Shown here piece after piece: positions 45,401 through 56,401 of a DNA stretch of 64,000 nucleotides. This DNA comes from Paenibacillus dendritiformis (lineage in GTDB: Bacteria > Bacillota > Bacilli > Paenibacillales > Paenibacillaceae), in NCBI RefSeq assembly GCF_021654795.1, contig NZ_AP025344.1, forward strand, positions 6,416,001 to 6,480,000. Reading direction: 5' to 3'. The notes beneath the pieces were generated by a model. It saw only the letters and a list, made by a program, of their open reading frames with translations, made no database searches and was not told the DNA's origin. Each line of letters starts with the position of its first letter. Within the stretch, counting starts at the first letter, position 1. The translations under genes and the position numbers were made by a program.

Positions 45401-46099
45401 ATGGCCTGTTTTACCGAAGAACTCCGGCGTACGGCGGATCCGATTTTTGCGGCGATTTTTGCCCACCCGTTCGTTCGGGGCATTGCGGAAGGGACGTTGG
45501 CGAAGGAACAGCTCATTCACTATGTCAAGCAGGATTTTGAATACTTGAACGCTTTTATCCGGGTATACGGGATTGCGATCTCCAAATGCGACCACCGCGC
45601 CGCGATGGCTCTATTTAACGAGCAAATCTCGTTTATTCTGGACAGCGAGACGCACCCGCATCAAAATTTTTGCGACGTCGCCGGGGTGACGTACGAAGAA
45701 TTGCAAGGCTTCCCTCTGGCCCCGTCGGCGAATCACTATGTCAACCATATGCTGACGGTTGCCCATGGAGGAACGCGGGAAGATATCGTGGCGGCACTGC
45801 TGCCCTGCCCTTGGACGTATACCGAGATCGGCCGCAGGCTGCTCGAGGAAGTGAAGCCGGATTCGTCCCATCCGTTCTATGATTGGATGCATTTTTATGG
45901 AGATCGGGAGAGCGGGATAACGATGCAGCTTCGCGGACTGCTTGATGGATGGGCGGAGTCATTGTCCGCCGCCCGGAAGCGGCAGCTGGAGGAGCATTTT
46001 CTGACCAGCTGCCGGCTGGAATATCTGTTCTGGGACATGGCCTATAGGCTGGAGGACTGGCCGGCGCCTGTCACGGAAGCGGAAGCGGTGCGGGCGTGA
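45401..46099 (+). CDS. tenA: Thiaminase II / aminopyrimidine aminohydrolase
   Basis: The protein has 232 residues and is all-helical. TenA hydrolyses the damaged-thiamine product formylaminopyrimidine or aminopyrimidine, salvaging the pyrimidine moiety. The active-site cysteine is in LPCPWTYTEIG and the catalytic glutamate in CRLEYLFWDMAY, with the early YVKQDFEYLNAF block also present. No other thiamine gene follows. The start at 45401 has GGAGG eight bases upstream. Confidence 0.94.
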   Translation: MACFTEELRRTADPIFAAIFAHPFVRGIAEGTLAKEQLIHYVKQDFEYLNAFIRVYGIAISKCDHRAAMALFNEQISFILDSETHPHQNFCDVAGVTYEELQGFPLAPSANHYVNHMLTVAHGGTREDIVAALLPCPWTYTEIGRRLLEEVKPDSSHPFYDWMHFYGDRESGITMQLRGLLDGWAESLSAARKRQLEEHFLTSCRLEYLFWDMAYRLEDWPAPVTEAEAVRA

Positions 46100-46234
46100 A
46101 TCCAAGGGGGCAGCCGCTCCCCATATCATCAAGAGGCATCAAGGGACGGCGCTCCCTCGTCTATAATATGACGAATACGGTCGTCACCAAGCAAAGGAAG
46201 TGAATTCAGGTCATCGCCGTGGTGGAACGCCGAA

Positions 46235-46885
46235 TTCCTGCTATAATCAGGCTGTTGAGAAAGAAGTTTTGAACAGGAAAATGGACATTTCTACCGGACG
46301 AAAACTGTACCATTTCCCTGGACACGCCCATCCGGCAGGCGAAATCCGCAAAACTCCACGATTTCTCTAGACACGCCGATTCGGTAAGCGAAATCCTGCA
46401 GAAATACAGCAATTCGATATGGACGACTTTTCCAGAAACGGAATCCTGCAAAATTACAGGAATTTCACCCGTTTCGCTTCGGCTTGAAGCAAAAGGGCCT
46501 AAAATGATGCAGATTTGCAGCAATTCCTCGGGATGTGGACTCATTAAGCCGAAATTCCTGTAAAATAGCAGCAATTTCCTCCGCACGTCCAAGCCCCAGG
46601 AGGCAACGATGCTTCCAGCAGGCCGGATAATGCTTCCAGCAGGCCGATAATGCTTCCTGAAGGCGATGATGTCCCCAGCATCCGACGCGGTCGGTTGGAT
46701 CCCGTAAAATCAGGCCATTGAGTAGTCTATGGGACTTTTCACCTGTGATGTGGATCTCTTCTCCCGGTAGAAAAAAATCGATTTAAAACGCTCTAAGAGC
46801 CAAAGTTTGGATGAGGAAAATGGACCTTCTCCACCCCTTCACAAAAAACAGGGGTTTTCCAACCGCCTGTATAATGCAGGATTCT
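46235..46885 (-). repeat. Dyad-array intergenic repeat, copy C (inverted)
   Basis: This is the reverse complement of copy A at 16507-17151, matching by eye at well over 90 percent along about 645 bp. It includes the dyad array and the 20-bp tandem units (46605-46680). A single-base difference (GAGTTTTGCGG here, GAGTTTGCGG in copy A) shifts the frame of the open reading frame that both copies contain, arguing against a real protein. Further dyads in the plus direction continue to the right at 46914-46940, 46975-46998 and 47030-47048. The gap 46100-47344 between tenA and the peptidase holds nothing else recognisable. Confidence 0.8.
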
Positions 46886-47344
46886 GCCTCGGATCGGGGC
46901 CTGTTTGAGCATCATTCCTGCAAATGTACATCATTTTCCCGACAAAATTCGGGTTTGAGCAGAAATTCCCCGGTGATTGTTGTATATTTGCCGGATTTTC
47001 TTTTGCAAGACGCGGCAACGGGGGACAAAGCTGCAGTTTTGCATCATTGTATGGAGATCCGAGCCTGTGACCCGGTTCCGAGGAACGCTGCGGCATTCCC
47101 GCAGAGCGGAAGTCCAGTGCTCAGCAGAGCAGAGGCCCGGCATTGCGCAGAGCGGAAGTCCAACGTTCCACAGCCTCGGACGTTACTGCCTCGCCGGAAC
47201 GGGAATAGCCCTCCTGGGGCCCGTTCGCGGGGAGCGCGGATCGGGCGGCGCACTTGGCCGTCCATCATTCCGGTGGGGACGATTCATGCGCACAGCCCAT
47301 TCCCAGCCGCTTCCGGCCCGCGCCGGGATACGCCCCGGCGACCG

Positions 47345-48499
47345 CTACAGCCGCTCGGCTTCCTTCAGCAGCCGCATCACATCTACCTCGCCCGGCGGCT
47401 TGGCTTGGAGGTTGCGGGTCTTGCGCCCGCGAACCGGGTTCGCTGTCCGCCGGAGCAGGGCCTTGATCTCGCCCGGCTTCAAGCGCGGCCGCATGGCAAG
47501 CAGAAGCGCGATCGCGCCGCTGATATGCGAGGTGGCCATCGAGGTGCCGCTCATCTCGTGATACTTCCCCTTAATCCAGGAGGAGACGATCTTCTCCCCG
47601 GGGGCGTAAATATCGACGAATTGCCCCCGGTTGCTGAACGGCGCAATCCGCCGCATGCGATCGGTCGCTCCGACCGAGATCGTCTGGGGATAGCGGGCCG
47701 GGTAGTCGATGGATTTGCGCTTCGCGTCGTTCCCGGATGAAGCGACGACGGTGACCCCGGATTGATAGGCCTGGGTCACCGCTTGCAGCAGCGACTTGCT
47801 GCGGGATTTCATGCCGAAGCTCATATTAATGATGTGCATCCCGTTGCGGACGCACCATTCAATACCATTGATAATATCAGACACATAAGCGGCCCCATTC
47901 TCATCAAATGATTTCACGGGATGGATTAAGGCGCGGGGAGCCACGCCGATAATGCCGTACATTTGATTGGCCGCAGCTATCGTGCCCGCAATATGGGTCC
48001 CATGACCGTTGTCATCATACGGCGGCATGCCGCGGTGAACGAAGTTGACTCCCCGCATCAGCGACTGGCGGAGATCGGGATGGCGGTAATCGGCCCCGGT
48101 GTCGATTACGCCAATGTGCACGCGGTGGCCTGTGGTCATTCCCCATGCCTGCGGAGCCTTGATCTGCCGCACGCCCCACGGAATCCCCCGTTCCCAGGAG
48201 ACCGGCCTGTGGGAAGCGGCCTGAATCGCGATCAACGCGTCGTCCTCTATCGTGAACTCGTTCGGATACCGTGACAGCAGCTGTGCAACCGATTCGGGAA
48301 CCGGGCAGCTCCAGGCGCGGATGAGCGGAAGTTCGCGGAGATGCTGGAGCTCCAGCCGATCCCGGCGAAGCGTGCGGAGCGCCTCGCTGAATGCGGCGAA
48401 CCGCTTCGGCCGATGGAAGCGAATCAACTTCTTCGCTGGAGGCCGTTCGCTGAAGGACATATCTTGAAGCAACCTGTGCAATAAGGCCGTCATATCCAA
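47345..48499 (-). CDS. Subtilisin-family (S8) serine peptidase
   Basis: The protein has about 385 residues. The catalytic triad is Asp in GVIDTGADYRHPDL, His in GHGTHIAG and Ser in GTSMATSHISGA; SFGMKSRSKS is the substrate-binding strand. An N-terminal inhibitor-like propeptide of about 100 residues precedes it. No clear signal peptide is present, so it may be intracellular or exported in another way. TTG at 48499 lies seven bases from GGGAGGGAC; ATG at 48493 is the alternative start. Confidence 0.9.
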   Translation of the reverse strand: MDMTALLHRLLQDMSFSERPPAKKLIRFHRPKRFAAFSEALRTLRRDRLELQHLRELPLIRAWSCPVPESVAQLLSRYPNEFTIEDDALIAIQAASHRPVSWERGIPWGVRQIKAPQAWGMTTGHRVHIGVIDTGADYRHPDLRQSLMRGVNFVHRGMPPYDDNGHGTHIAGTIAAANQMYGIIGVAPRALIHPVKSFDENGAAYVSDIINGIEWCVRNGMHIINMSFGMKSRSKSLLQAVTQAYQSGVTVVASSGNDAKRKSIDYPARYPQTISVGATDRMRRIAPFSNRGQFVDIYAPGEKIVSSWIKGKYHEMSGTSMATSHISGAIALLLAMRPRLKPGEIKALLRRTANPVRGRKTRNLQAKPPGEVDVMRLLKEAERL

Positions 48500-48886
48500 T
48501 GTCGAGTCCCTCCCGACAATTCCTTGTGGGGTATCGTATGCCAAGGGGAGGAGGGTGGACTGGGGTAGCTGCCTTTTTTGCGAAAGTTAGGCCTTCTCCC
48601 GTGTCAAAAGGCGGCTGCGGACATAGGATGAAGAAGAGCCGGCGAAGGGCTTTGCACACGGTAGACGAGGTGTAAACCTCTCTGTGGTGCGGATACAGTC
48701 GAACGCGAAGGGATGCCCTTCGCGTTTCTTTTTTCTCTCAATGGAAGCGAAGGGAGACAGACATGTGGCATTTTTTTGTCCGCGCCGCGAAAACTTGCTT
48801 TTTCATGGAAAATCGGTTTTACTTAGGTGTGAAACTGGATATGATCGTAGTTATCCGTTTGAACCTTTGAGAGAGGATGTGTCCTT
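48500..48886 (+). other. Intergenic region before rpoE
   Basis: No gene was recognised. It must carry the rpoE promoter, AT-rich from about 48770, and the promoter of the divergent peptidase. Confidence 0.4.
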
Positions 48887-49432
48887 ATGAGCACCCCGTT
48901 GGAATTGAAGTTGGATCCCGACAAAGTGCAAGAAATGCCGATGGTGGATATTGCTTTCCTCGTCTTGAAAGCAGCCAACACGCCTTTCTACTACCGTGAT
49001 CTGATGAATGAAGTTGCGAAGCTTCGCGGACTCAGCGAAGAGCAAATTAATGATGTCATTGCACAGTTATATACGGAAATCAACATTGATGGCCGCTTCG
49101 CGTGCGTAGGGAACAATCTCTGGGGCTTGAAGCGCTGGTATCCTGTCGATCGCTCGGAAGAGTCGATGGGCACGAAGCGTCCTCGCATCATTAACGACGA
49201 CGACGATGATCTGGAAGATGACGATATGTTCGTCGAAGAGGATGACAGCTACAACAATGAGGAAGACTTCGACTTCGTGGACGAAGACGGCGAAGACGAG
49301 GAAGACATGTATGTGGATGAAGAAGAGGATGCGGAAGTAGAAGAGGAAGTCATTATCGATGATGAAGAGATCGATGAAGACAATCCTGACGATGAGGAAG
49401 AGCCGGATATGGACGAGGATGCCGATCGGTAA
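48887..49432 (+). CDS. rpoE: RNA polymerase delta subunit
   Basis: The protein has 181 residues. The folded N-terminal half (about 1-95, MVDIAFLVLKAANTPFYYRD to WGLKRWYPVD) is the HARE-HTH-type domain that binds RNA polymerase. The rest is a disordered tail of Asp and Glu that displaces nucleic acid and speeds recycling of the enzyme. This two-part form is typical of Gram-positive delta. GAGAGGATG precedes the start. Confidence 0.95.
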   Translation: MSTPLELKLDPDKVQEMPMVDIAFLVLKAANTPFYYRDLMNEVAKLRGLSEEQINDVIAQLYTEINIDGRFACVGNNLWGLKRWYPVDRSEESMGTKRPRIINDDDDDLEDDDMFVEEDDSYNNEEDFDFVDEDGEDEEDMYVDEEEDAEVEEEVIIDDEEIDEDNPDDEEEPDMDEDADR

Positions 49433-49460
49433 TCGTAATCCGAGCCAGCGGCTGTGACGG

Positions 49461-49530
49461 ACCGTTTGCTTATGTTTCCCGGGCGATCTCCTCCGAGGCG
49501 CTTCGGCGGGAAGATAAGCAAACGGTTTTT
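49461..49530 (+). terminator. Terminator after rpoE
   Basis: ACCGTTTGCTTAT pairs with ATAAGCAAACGGT, with an inner GC-rich arm, followed by TTTTT. Confidence 0.92.
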
Positions 49531-49735
49531 GATGTGGACCGGAGCCGGGCCGCTGCCCCTGGAATGGGCGGAAATCCCCTCCTTGCGCTGGGGGAATCTG
49601 GATCGTGGCGAGGCCCCGATCAATTGGCTGGAAAATCCGCAAACGTTCCCTTGACACGGCATGTCCTACAGAGTAAACTAGCATATGGGCTTTTGATTTG
49701 TTTGTAATTGAATAGGTTGATTGACGCTAAAAGAT

Positions 49736-49776
49736 GAAAGTGCCCCGTGACACTACGGGAGTCACTTTTTTATTTT
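49736..49776 (+). terminator. Second hairpin terminator upstream of pyrG
   Basis: AAAGTG-CCCGT pairs with ACGGG-TCACTTT, followed by a T-rich run. The rest of 49531-49922 holds the pyrG promoter region (GATAAT near 49821) and leader. I could not make out the G-run attenuator described for pyrG in other Gram-positives. Confidence 0.75.
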
Positions 49777-49922
49777 TTATTGACATTTTTTCATCAATTT
49801 TTCTCGTGCAATTGGGTTACGATAATATCAGGCACCATGTGATTTCTTCGAACCCTGACTCAAGAGTCAAAGCCTCCCGAGAACATGTCTTGTATGCATT
49901 TGATCATAGGAGGGTTTCACCA

Positions 49923-51524
<1,602 letters not shown>

Positions 51525-51530
51525 TGATCC

Positions 51531-51570
51531 AGGCGGAAACTCCCATTATGGGGATTTCCGCCTATTTTTT
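51531..51570 (+). terminator. Terminator after pyrG
   Basis: AGGCGGAAA pairs with TTTCCGCCT around an inner stem, followed by a TTTTTT run. Confidence 0.9.
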
Positions 51571-51610
51571 GCGCTTCATAAGGGGAAGTTCATGTTTTTC
51601 CGTATTTCAA

Positions 51611-51639
51611 GCAGGATTTTAATATATCAAGGCGAATAA
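51611..51639 (+). promoter_or_regulatory. Sigma-H promoter of spo0F
   Basis: GCAGGATTT and GGCGAATAA are separated by 11 bp and match the sigma-H consensus RNAGGAWWW-N11-12-RNNGAATWW at every position. In Bacillus subtilis spo0F is transcribed from a sigma-H promoter. Confidence 0.88.
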
Positions 51640-51740
51640 GTACCATTATTCTTGCTTTGGAAAAAAAAGCATGTTCATACGAGGCGACGCCTGTCTTAGC
51701 GGATGCACTCGCTCGTGTTACACGATGGGAGGGGTACCAG

Positions 51741-52142
51741 TTGGAGAAGAAGAAAGTATTGATAGTCGATGATCAAAACGGTATTCGGGTTCTTCTGATG
51801 GAAGTATTCAGCAGTGAAGGATACTCGACCTACCAAGCTTCCAACGGGAAGGTTGCATTGAACATCGTGCGTGAGGAATCTCCGGATATTGTCTTGCTGG
51901 ACATGAAGATTCCGGGCATGGACGGCTTGGAAATTTTGAAGCAGATTAAGAAGATGGAGCCGCAGATGAAAGTCATTATGATGACAGCCTACGGAGAGCT
52001 TGATATGATCAAGGAAGCGACCGATCTCGGGGCGATCATGCATTTTACGAAGCCGTTCGACATTGACGAGATGAGAGTGGCGGTGAACATGACGCTGCAA
52101 CAGGACCATTCGGCGGCGAACCCGGCGAATATGACGACATGA
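51741..52142 (+). CDS. spo0F: Sporulation phosphorelay response regulator Spo0F
   Basis: The protein has 133 residues and is a single receiver domain without output domain. It carries phosphoryl groups from sporulation kinases to Spo0B and then Spo0A. Acidic residues 10 and 11 (LIVDDQ), phospho-acceptor Asp54 (LLDMKIPG), the MMTAYGELDMI switch block and the FTKPFDIDE lysine are all as in Spo0F. The start is TTG at 51741 behind GGGAGGGG. The C-terminal tail is a little longer than in Bacillus. Confidence 0.96.
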   Translation: MEKKKVLIVDDQNGIRVLLMEVFSSEGYSTYQASNGKVALNIVREESPDIVLLDMKIPGMDGLEILKQIKKMEPQMKVIMMTAYGELDMIKEATDLGAIMHFTKPFDIDEMRVAVNMTLQQDHSAANPANMTT

Positions 52143-52178
52143 CCCGATAGACGAGGCAATGACATAGGTTTAGACGAT

Positions 52179-52209
52179 GCTGGGCGCTGACACCCGGCTT
52201 CTTTGTTTT
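52179..52209 (+). terminator. Weak terminator after spo0F
   Basis: GCTGGG pairs with CCCGGC with a G-T pair, followed by TTCTTTG. The following stretch up to 52390 holds the fbaA promoter, with TATAAT at 52316-52321 and a poor -35. Confidence 0.5.
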
Positions 52210-52390
52210 GTGCGGGCGCAGATGAAGGAAGAAGCGAGGAAATGGCCGTCGGATGGCGGCTCGGAAGCGGCAGGGTTTGTCAAGAGGTTGTTTACTTTTT
52301 TACGGTCAAATGTGATATAATAACACCGTACTGGATGTCGGCTAATTACAGAAATACAGACAAAGACAACTTCTTAGGAGGATGGAGACC

Positions 52391-53245
52391 ATGCCATTAG
52401 TTTCGATGAACGAATTCCTGCCAAAAGCAAAAGCGGGCAAATTTGCGGTGGGCCAATTCAACATTAACAACCTAGAATTCACTCAAGCGATTACGGAAGC
52501 AGCCATGGAAGAGAATGCGCCAATTATTTTCGGTGTATCCGAAGGGGCATTGCGTTACATGGGAATGGAATATACGGTTGCCATGGCCGAAGCGGCTGCG
52601 AAGAAATCCGGCTTGCCAATCGCTTTGCATCTTGACCACGGCAGCACATTTGAAGTCGCTATGGCTTGTATCCGTGCAGGATTCTCTTCCGTCATGTTCG
52701 ACGGATCCCATCATGCATATGAAGACAACATTCGCTTGACCAAGGAAGTCGTTAAAGCGGCTCATGCGATGGGCGTATCCGTCGAGGGCGAATTGGGAAC
52801 TATCGGCGGGGTCGAAGACGACCTGGAAGTGGATGAAGCATCCGCCCAACTGGCTAAGCCGGAAGAAGCGATCCGTTTCTACGAAGAAACGGGCGTAGAC
52901 GCGCTGGCGATTGCGGTAGGTACGGCTCACGGCATGTACAATGGCGAGCCAAAACTTCACTACGATATCATTGAAGCAGTAGCTTCCAAAATTCCTGTGC
53001 CAGTCGTGCTTCACGGCGGTTCCGGAGTGCCTGACGAATCCATCCGCAAGGCAATCGCGGCAGGCGCAGGCAAAATCAACGTGAACACCGAGAATCAAGT
53101 TGCTTGTACGGCTGCGATTCGCGAAGCATTGGCGAAGGATGCCGACATGATCGATCCTCGTAAATATTTGACTCCGGCTCGTAAAGCGATGGTGGAAGTC
53201 GTTCGCGCCAAAATTCGCTTGTTCGGCAGCAACAACCAAGCGTAA
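52391..53245 (+). CDS. fbaA: Class II fructose-1,6-bisphosphate aldolase
   Basis: The protein has 284 residues and is a zinc-dependent aldolase of glycolysis and gluconeogenesis. Zinc and substrate residues are in LHLDHGSTFE, VEGELGTIGG, VGTAHGMYNG, VLHGGSGVPD and INVNTENQVA. The DNA is slightly less GC-rich than its neighbours and uses codons typical of highly expressed genes. AGGAGG precedes the ATG at 52391. Confidence 0.97.
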   Translation: MPLVSMNEFLPKAKAGKFAVGQFNINNLEFTQAITEAAMEENAPIIFGVSEGALRYMGMEYTVAMAEAAAKKSGLPIALHLDHGSTFEVAMACIRAGFSSVMFDGSHHAYEDNIRLTKEVVKAAHAMGVSVEGELGTIGGVEDDLEVDEASAQLAKPEEAIRFYEETGVDALAIAVGTAHGMYNGEPKLHYDIIEAVASKIPVPVVLHGGSGVPDESIRKAIAAGAGKINVNTENQVACTAAIREALAKDADMIDPRKYLTPARKAMVEVVRAKIRLFGSNNQA

Positions 53246-53284
53246 CAAGCGCAATTCCATAGTTAATACTACGTTTACGAATGC

Positions 53285-53321
53285 GGGAATAGCACCGGTT
53301 CGCCGGTGTTCTTCCCTTTTT
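53285..53321 (+). terminator. Terminator after fbaA
   Basis: GGGAA-GCACCGG pairs with CCGGTGT-TTCCC, followed by TTTTT. Confidence 0.88.
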
Positions 53322-53401
53322 GCATTATGGGGAGCCGATATAAGGCCGGATGTCGCCGGCTATCGGGGTTGTCAGCAACGCATGGGAGGAACTGGCTTGT
53401 C

Positions 53402-54655
53402 ATGGAGAAGTTAATGATTAGCGGCGGTCGGCCGCTTCGAGGCTCCGTTCAGATCAGCGGTGCCAAAAACAGCGCGGTTGCGCTTATTCCTGCAGCAATC
53501 CTTGCGGAGACGGAAGTCGTACTGGATAATTTGCCCGAACTGAGCGATGTCGCCACATATATGGAGATCTTGACGGAGCTTGGCGGACAGGTTAGCTGGG
53601 AAGGTTCCTGTCTGCGCATCGATCCGTCGCGGATGATTTCGGTACCGATGCACAATGGACCCGTCAAAAAACTGCGGGCCTCCTATTATTTGATGGGCGC
53701 GCTTCTGGGCCGGTTCGGCGAAGCGACCATCGGCATGCCGGGCGGCTGCAATTTCGAGCCTCGCCCGATCGATCAGCATATCAAAGGCTTTGAAGCTTTA
53801 GGCGCGACGGTGACGAACGATCACGGCTCCGTCCATATTTACGCGCGGGAACTTCGCGGCGCCAAGATCTATTTGGATGTCGTCAGTGTAGGGGCGACTA
53901 TTAATATTATGCTTGCGGCCTCGCGCGCCAAGGGCACTACGATTATAGAAAATGCGGCCAAAGAGCCTGAAATTATAGATGTTGCCACACTGCTTAATGC
54001 GATGGGCGCCCGCATCAAGGGGGCGGGCACGGAGACGATCCGCATTGAAGGCGTGGACAGCCTGCGCGGCTGCACGCACTCGATTATTCCGGACCGCATT
54101 CAGGCGGGAACGTATATGATTGCGGCTGCGGCCACTTGCGGCGATATTTTGATTGATAACGTTATTCCTAAACATCTGGAAGCCCTTACGGCGAAGCTGG
54201 AGGAAATGGGCGTGCGCGTCATTGAAGGCGATGAGTCGCTTCGCGTGATCGGGCAGCCGGAATACAACAGCATCGATGTGAAGGCGCTTGTATATCCCGG
54301 ATTTCCGACGGATCTCCAATCCCCGATGACCAGCTTGCTTACGCAAGCCAAGGGGGTCAGCATGCTGACGGATCTCGTGTACAGCAGCCGCTTCAAGCAT
54401 GTCCCGGAATTGGCCCGCATGGGGGCCAAAATACGGGTGGAAGGGCGAACCGCCGTCATCGAGGGAACACAGCTGAATGCGGCCAAGGTGAGGGCGTCCG
54501 ATCTGCGTGCCGGGGCTGCGCTCGTTATTGCCGGCTTGACGGTAGAGACCGATGTCACGGAGATTTCAGGAGTCGAATTTATCGACCGCGGGTATGATCA
54601 TCTCGTGTCCAATTTGCGAAATCTTGGCGCCGATGTATGGCGTCAGGTGGAATAA
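53402..54655 (+). CDS. murA: UDP-N-acetylglucosamine 1-carboxyvinyltransferase
   Basis: The protein has 417 residues. It catalyses the first committed step of peptidoglycan synthesis and is the fosfomycin target. The catalytic Cys116 lies in GMPGGCNFEPRPIDQH and substrate residues in ISGAKNSAVAL. The position between fbaA and rho matches the second Bacillus copy, murAB/murZ, so another murA probably exists elsewhere. The cysteine is unchanged, so fosfomycin sensitivity is expected at this enzyme. Confidence 0.95.
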   Translation: MEKLMISGGRPLRGSVQISGAKNSAVALIPAAILAETEVVLDNLPELSDVATYMEILTELGGQVSWEGSCLRIDPSRMISVPMHNGPVKKLRASYYLMGALLGRFGEATIGMPGGCNFEPRPIDQHIKGFEALGATVTNDHGSVHIYARELRGAKIYLDVVSVGATINIMLAASRAKGTTIIENAAKEPEIIDVATLLNAMGARIKGAGTETIRIEGVDSLRGCTHSIIPDRIQAGTYMIAAAATCGDILIDNVIPKHLEALTAKLEEMGVRVIEGDESLRVIGQPEYNSIDVKALVYPGFPTDLQSPMTSLLTQAKGVSMLTDLVYSSRFKHVPELARMGAKIRVEGRTAVIEGTQLNAAKVRASDLRAGAALVIAGLTVETDVTEISGVEFIDRGYDHLVSNLRNLGADVWRQVE

Positions 54656-54946
54656 ATCGATTCTGTTGGGGTAAAGATAGGTTAATAATAGATTGATATG
54701 GGCACAATCCATACAGAGACATAAGTTCTATTTCTACAGTATATCAACCTATGACGAAGAATTGGCTGCTTCTGGCTCACCATCTTCTCATCTTCATTCC
54801 GTCCACGATTTCTTTCCGGTGAAACAGCCCATCAATACCATGACACAGATAAAAGAGCAACTGCTGTATTCCCGCGTTGAATAAAGGGAAATGGACTTAT
54901 TGATACGACATTGTCCGCATTTCATAACAGAATAGGAGTTGTATTC
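54656..54946 (+). other. Intergenic region and leader of rho
   Basis: No gene or clear hairpin was recognised in these 291 bases. rho genes often have long regulated leaders; nothing specific can be shown here. Confidence 0.35.
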
Positions 54947-56239
54947 ATGGATTTACAAATTTCCGATTTGGAAACGAAGAAATTGACCGAATTATACAAG
55001 CTGGCGAAGGAGTTCCAGATTCCGGGCTATGGTCAATTGAAGAAAAAAGAACTGATTTTCGCGATTTTGCGCGCGCAAGCGGAGCAGGGCGGCTACATGT
55101 TCATGGAAGGCGTTCTTGACATTCTGCCGGAAGGCTTCGGCTTCCTTCGGCCGATTAACTATTTGCCGAGTGCGGAAGATATTTATATCTCGCAGTCGCA
55201 AATTCGTAGATTCGATCTGAGAACGGGGGATGTCGTCTCAGGCAAGTGCCGCCCTCCAAAAGAGAACGAGCGCTATTTCGGTCTGCTCCAGATTAATGCC
55301 GTGAATGGCGAAAATCCAGAAGATGCCGCGCAACGGCTGCACTTTCCTGCATTAACTCCTCTTTACCCGCAGAAGAAGCTGGTGCTCGAAACTTCCCCAT
55401 CCCGCATTTCAACACGGATTATGGATTTGATAGCTCCTGTCGGCTTGGGACAGCGCGGCTTGATCGTCGCGCCGCCTAAGGCCGGGAAGACGTTGCTCTT
55501 AAAAGAAATCGCGAACAGCATCTCGGAGAACAATCCTGAAATTGAGTTGTTCGTGCTGCTGATCGACGAGCGCCCGGAAGAAGTCACCGACATGCAGCGT
55601 TCCGTCAAGGGCGAAGTCGTGGCATCCACATTCGATGAAGTGCCGGAAAATCATATCAAGGTGGCCGAGTTGGTGCTTGAGCGGGCCCTTCGCCTTGTGG
55701 AGCACAAGAAGGACGTCGTTATCCTGCTGGACAGCATCACCCGGCTGGCGCGGGCCTATAACCTGGTTATTCCCCCATCGGGCCGGACGCTGTCGGGCGG
55801 TATCGACCCGGCTTCCTTCCACCGTCCGAAGCGCTTCTTCGGTTCGGCGCGCAATATCGAGGAAGGCGGCAGCCTGACCATTCTGGCGACGGCACTGGTC
55901 GAGACCGGGTCGCGCATGGATGATATCATCTACGAGGAATTCAAAGGCACAGGAAACATGGAGCTGCACCTGGATCGCAAATTGGCGGAACGGCGCATTT
56001 TCCCGGCGATCGATATCCGACGCTCCGGCACGCGCCGGGAGGAGATGCTGCTGTCGAAGGAAGAGCTCGACAAGCTGTGGATGATCCGGAAAAATATGAA
56101 CGAAACGCCGGAATTCATCGATCAGTTCCTCAAAAAGCTGCGTGATACGAAGACGAACACGGAATTCCTGGCTACGTTGGACGCGAACGGCAACACGCCG
56201 ACGCCGACGCGCCGTACCCGGAGCACTTCGGTCAGCTAA
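54947..56239 (+). CDS. rho: Transcription termination factor Rho
   Basis: The protein has 430 residues. The N-terminal Rho domain (LETKKLTELYKLAKEFQIPG) and RNA-binding cold-shock-like domain (GVLDILPEGFGFLRP) are followed by the hexameric ATPase with Walker A APPKAGKT, Walker B VVILLDSITRLARAYN and the R-loop/arginine-finger end RSGTRREE. There is no long insertion as in Actinobacteria. The start at 54947 has AGGAG upstream. Confidence 0.97.
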   Translation: MDLQISDLETKKLTELYKLAKEFQIPGYGQLKKKELIFAILRAQAEQGGYMFMEGVLDILPEGFGFLRPINYLPSAEDIYISQSQIRRFDLRTGDVVSGKCRPPKENERYFGLLQINAVNGENPEDAAQRLHFPALTPLYPQKKLVLETSPSRISTRIMDLIAPVGLGQRGLIVAPPKAGKTLLLKEIANSISENNPEIELFVLLIDERPEEVTDMQRSVKGEVVASTFDEVPENHIKVAELVLERALRLVEHKKDVVILLDSITRLARAYNLVIPPSGRTLSGGIDPASFHRPKRFFGSARNIEEGGSLTILATALVETGSRMDDIIYEEFKGTGNMELHLDRKLAERRIFPAIDIRRSGTRREEMLLSKEELDKLWMIRKNMNETPEFIDQFLKKLRDTKTNTEFLATLDANGNTPTPTRRTRSTSVS

Positions 56240-56308
56240 TAGAGTTCCGGGACCAGCTTCGATGAGACGGACAGAAGCTATGGCTCTTCCCGATACGCTA
56301 CTTTTTGG

Positions 56309-56337
56309 TTGCGCTGTTGGGCGGGCCGTGATATAAT
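56309..56337 (+). promoter_or_regulatory. Sigma-A promoter of rpmE
   Basis: TTGCGC and TATAAT are separated by 17 bp, about 65 bases before rpmE. Confidence 0.8.
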
Positions 56338-56401
56338 TCATTATTGTTCTATATAACTCTGGGAACGCAAAGGGCTCAGGGCGGAAAGAAGGTGAATTCG
56401 A

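Noticed and set aside
49777..49922. G-run (reiterative transcription) attenuator of pyrG
   Set aside because: No initial GGGC start with a matching C-rich anti-stem could be made out, so it is not claimed.
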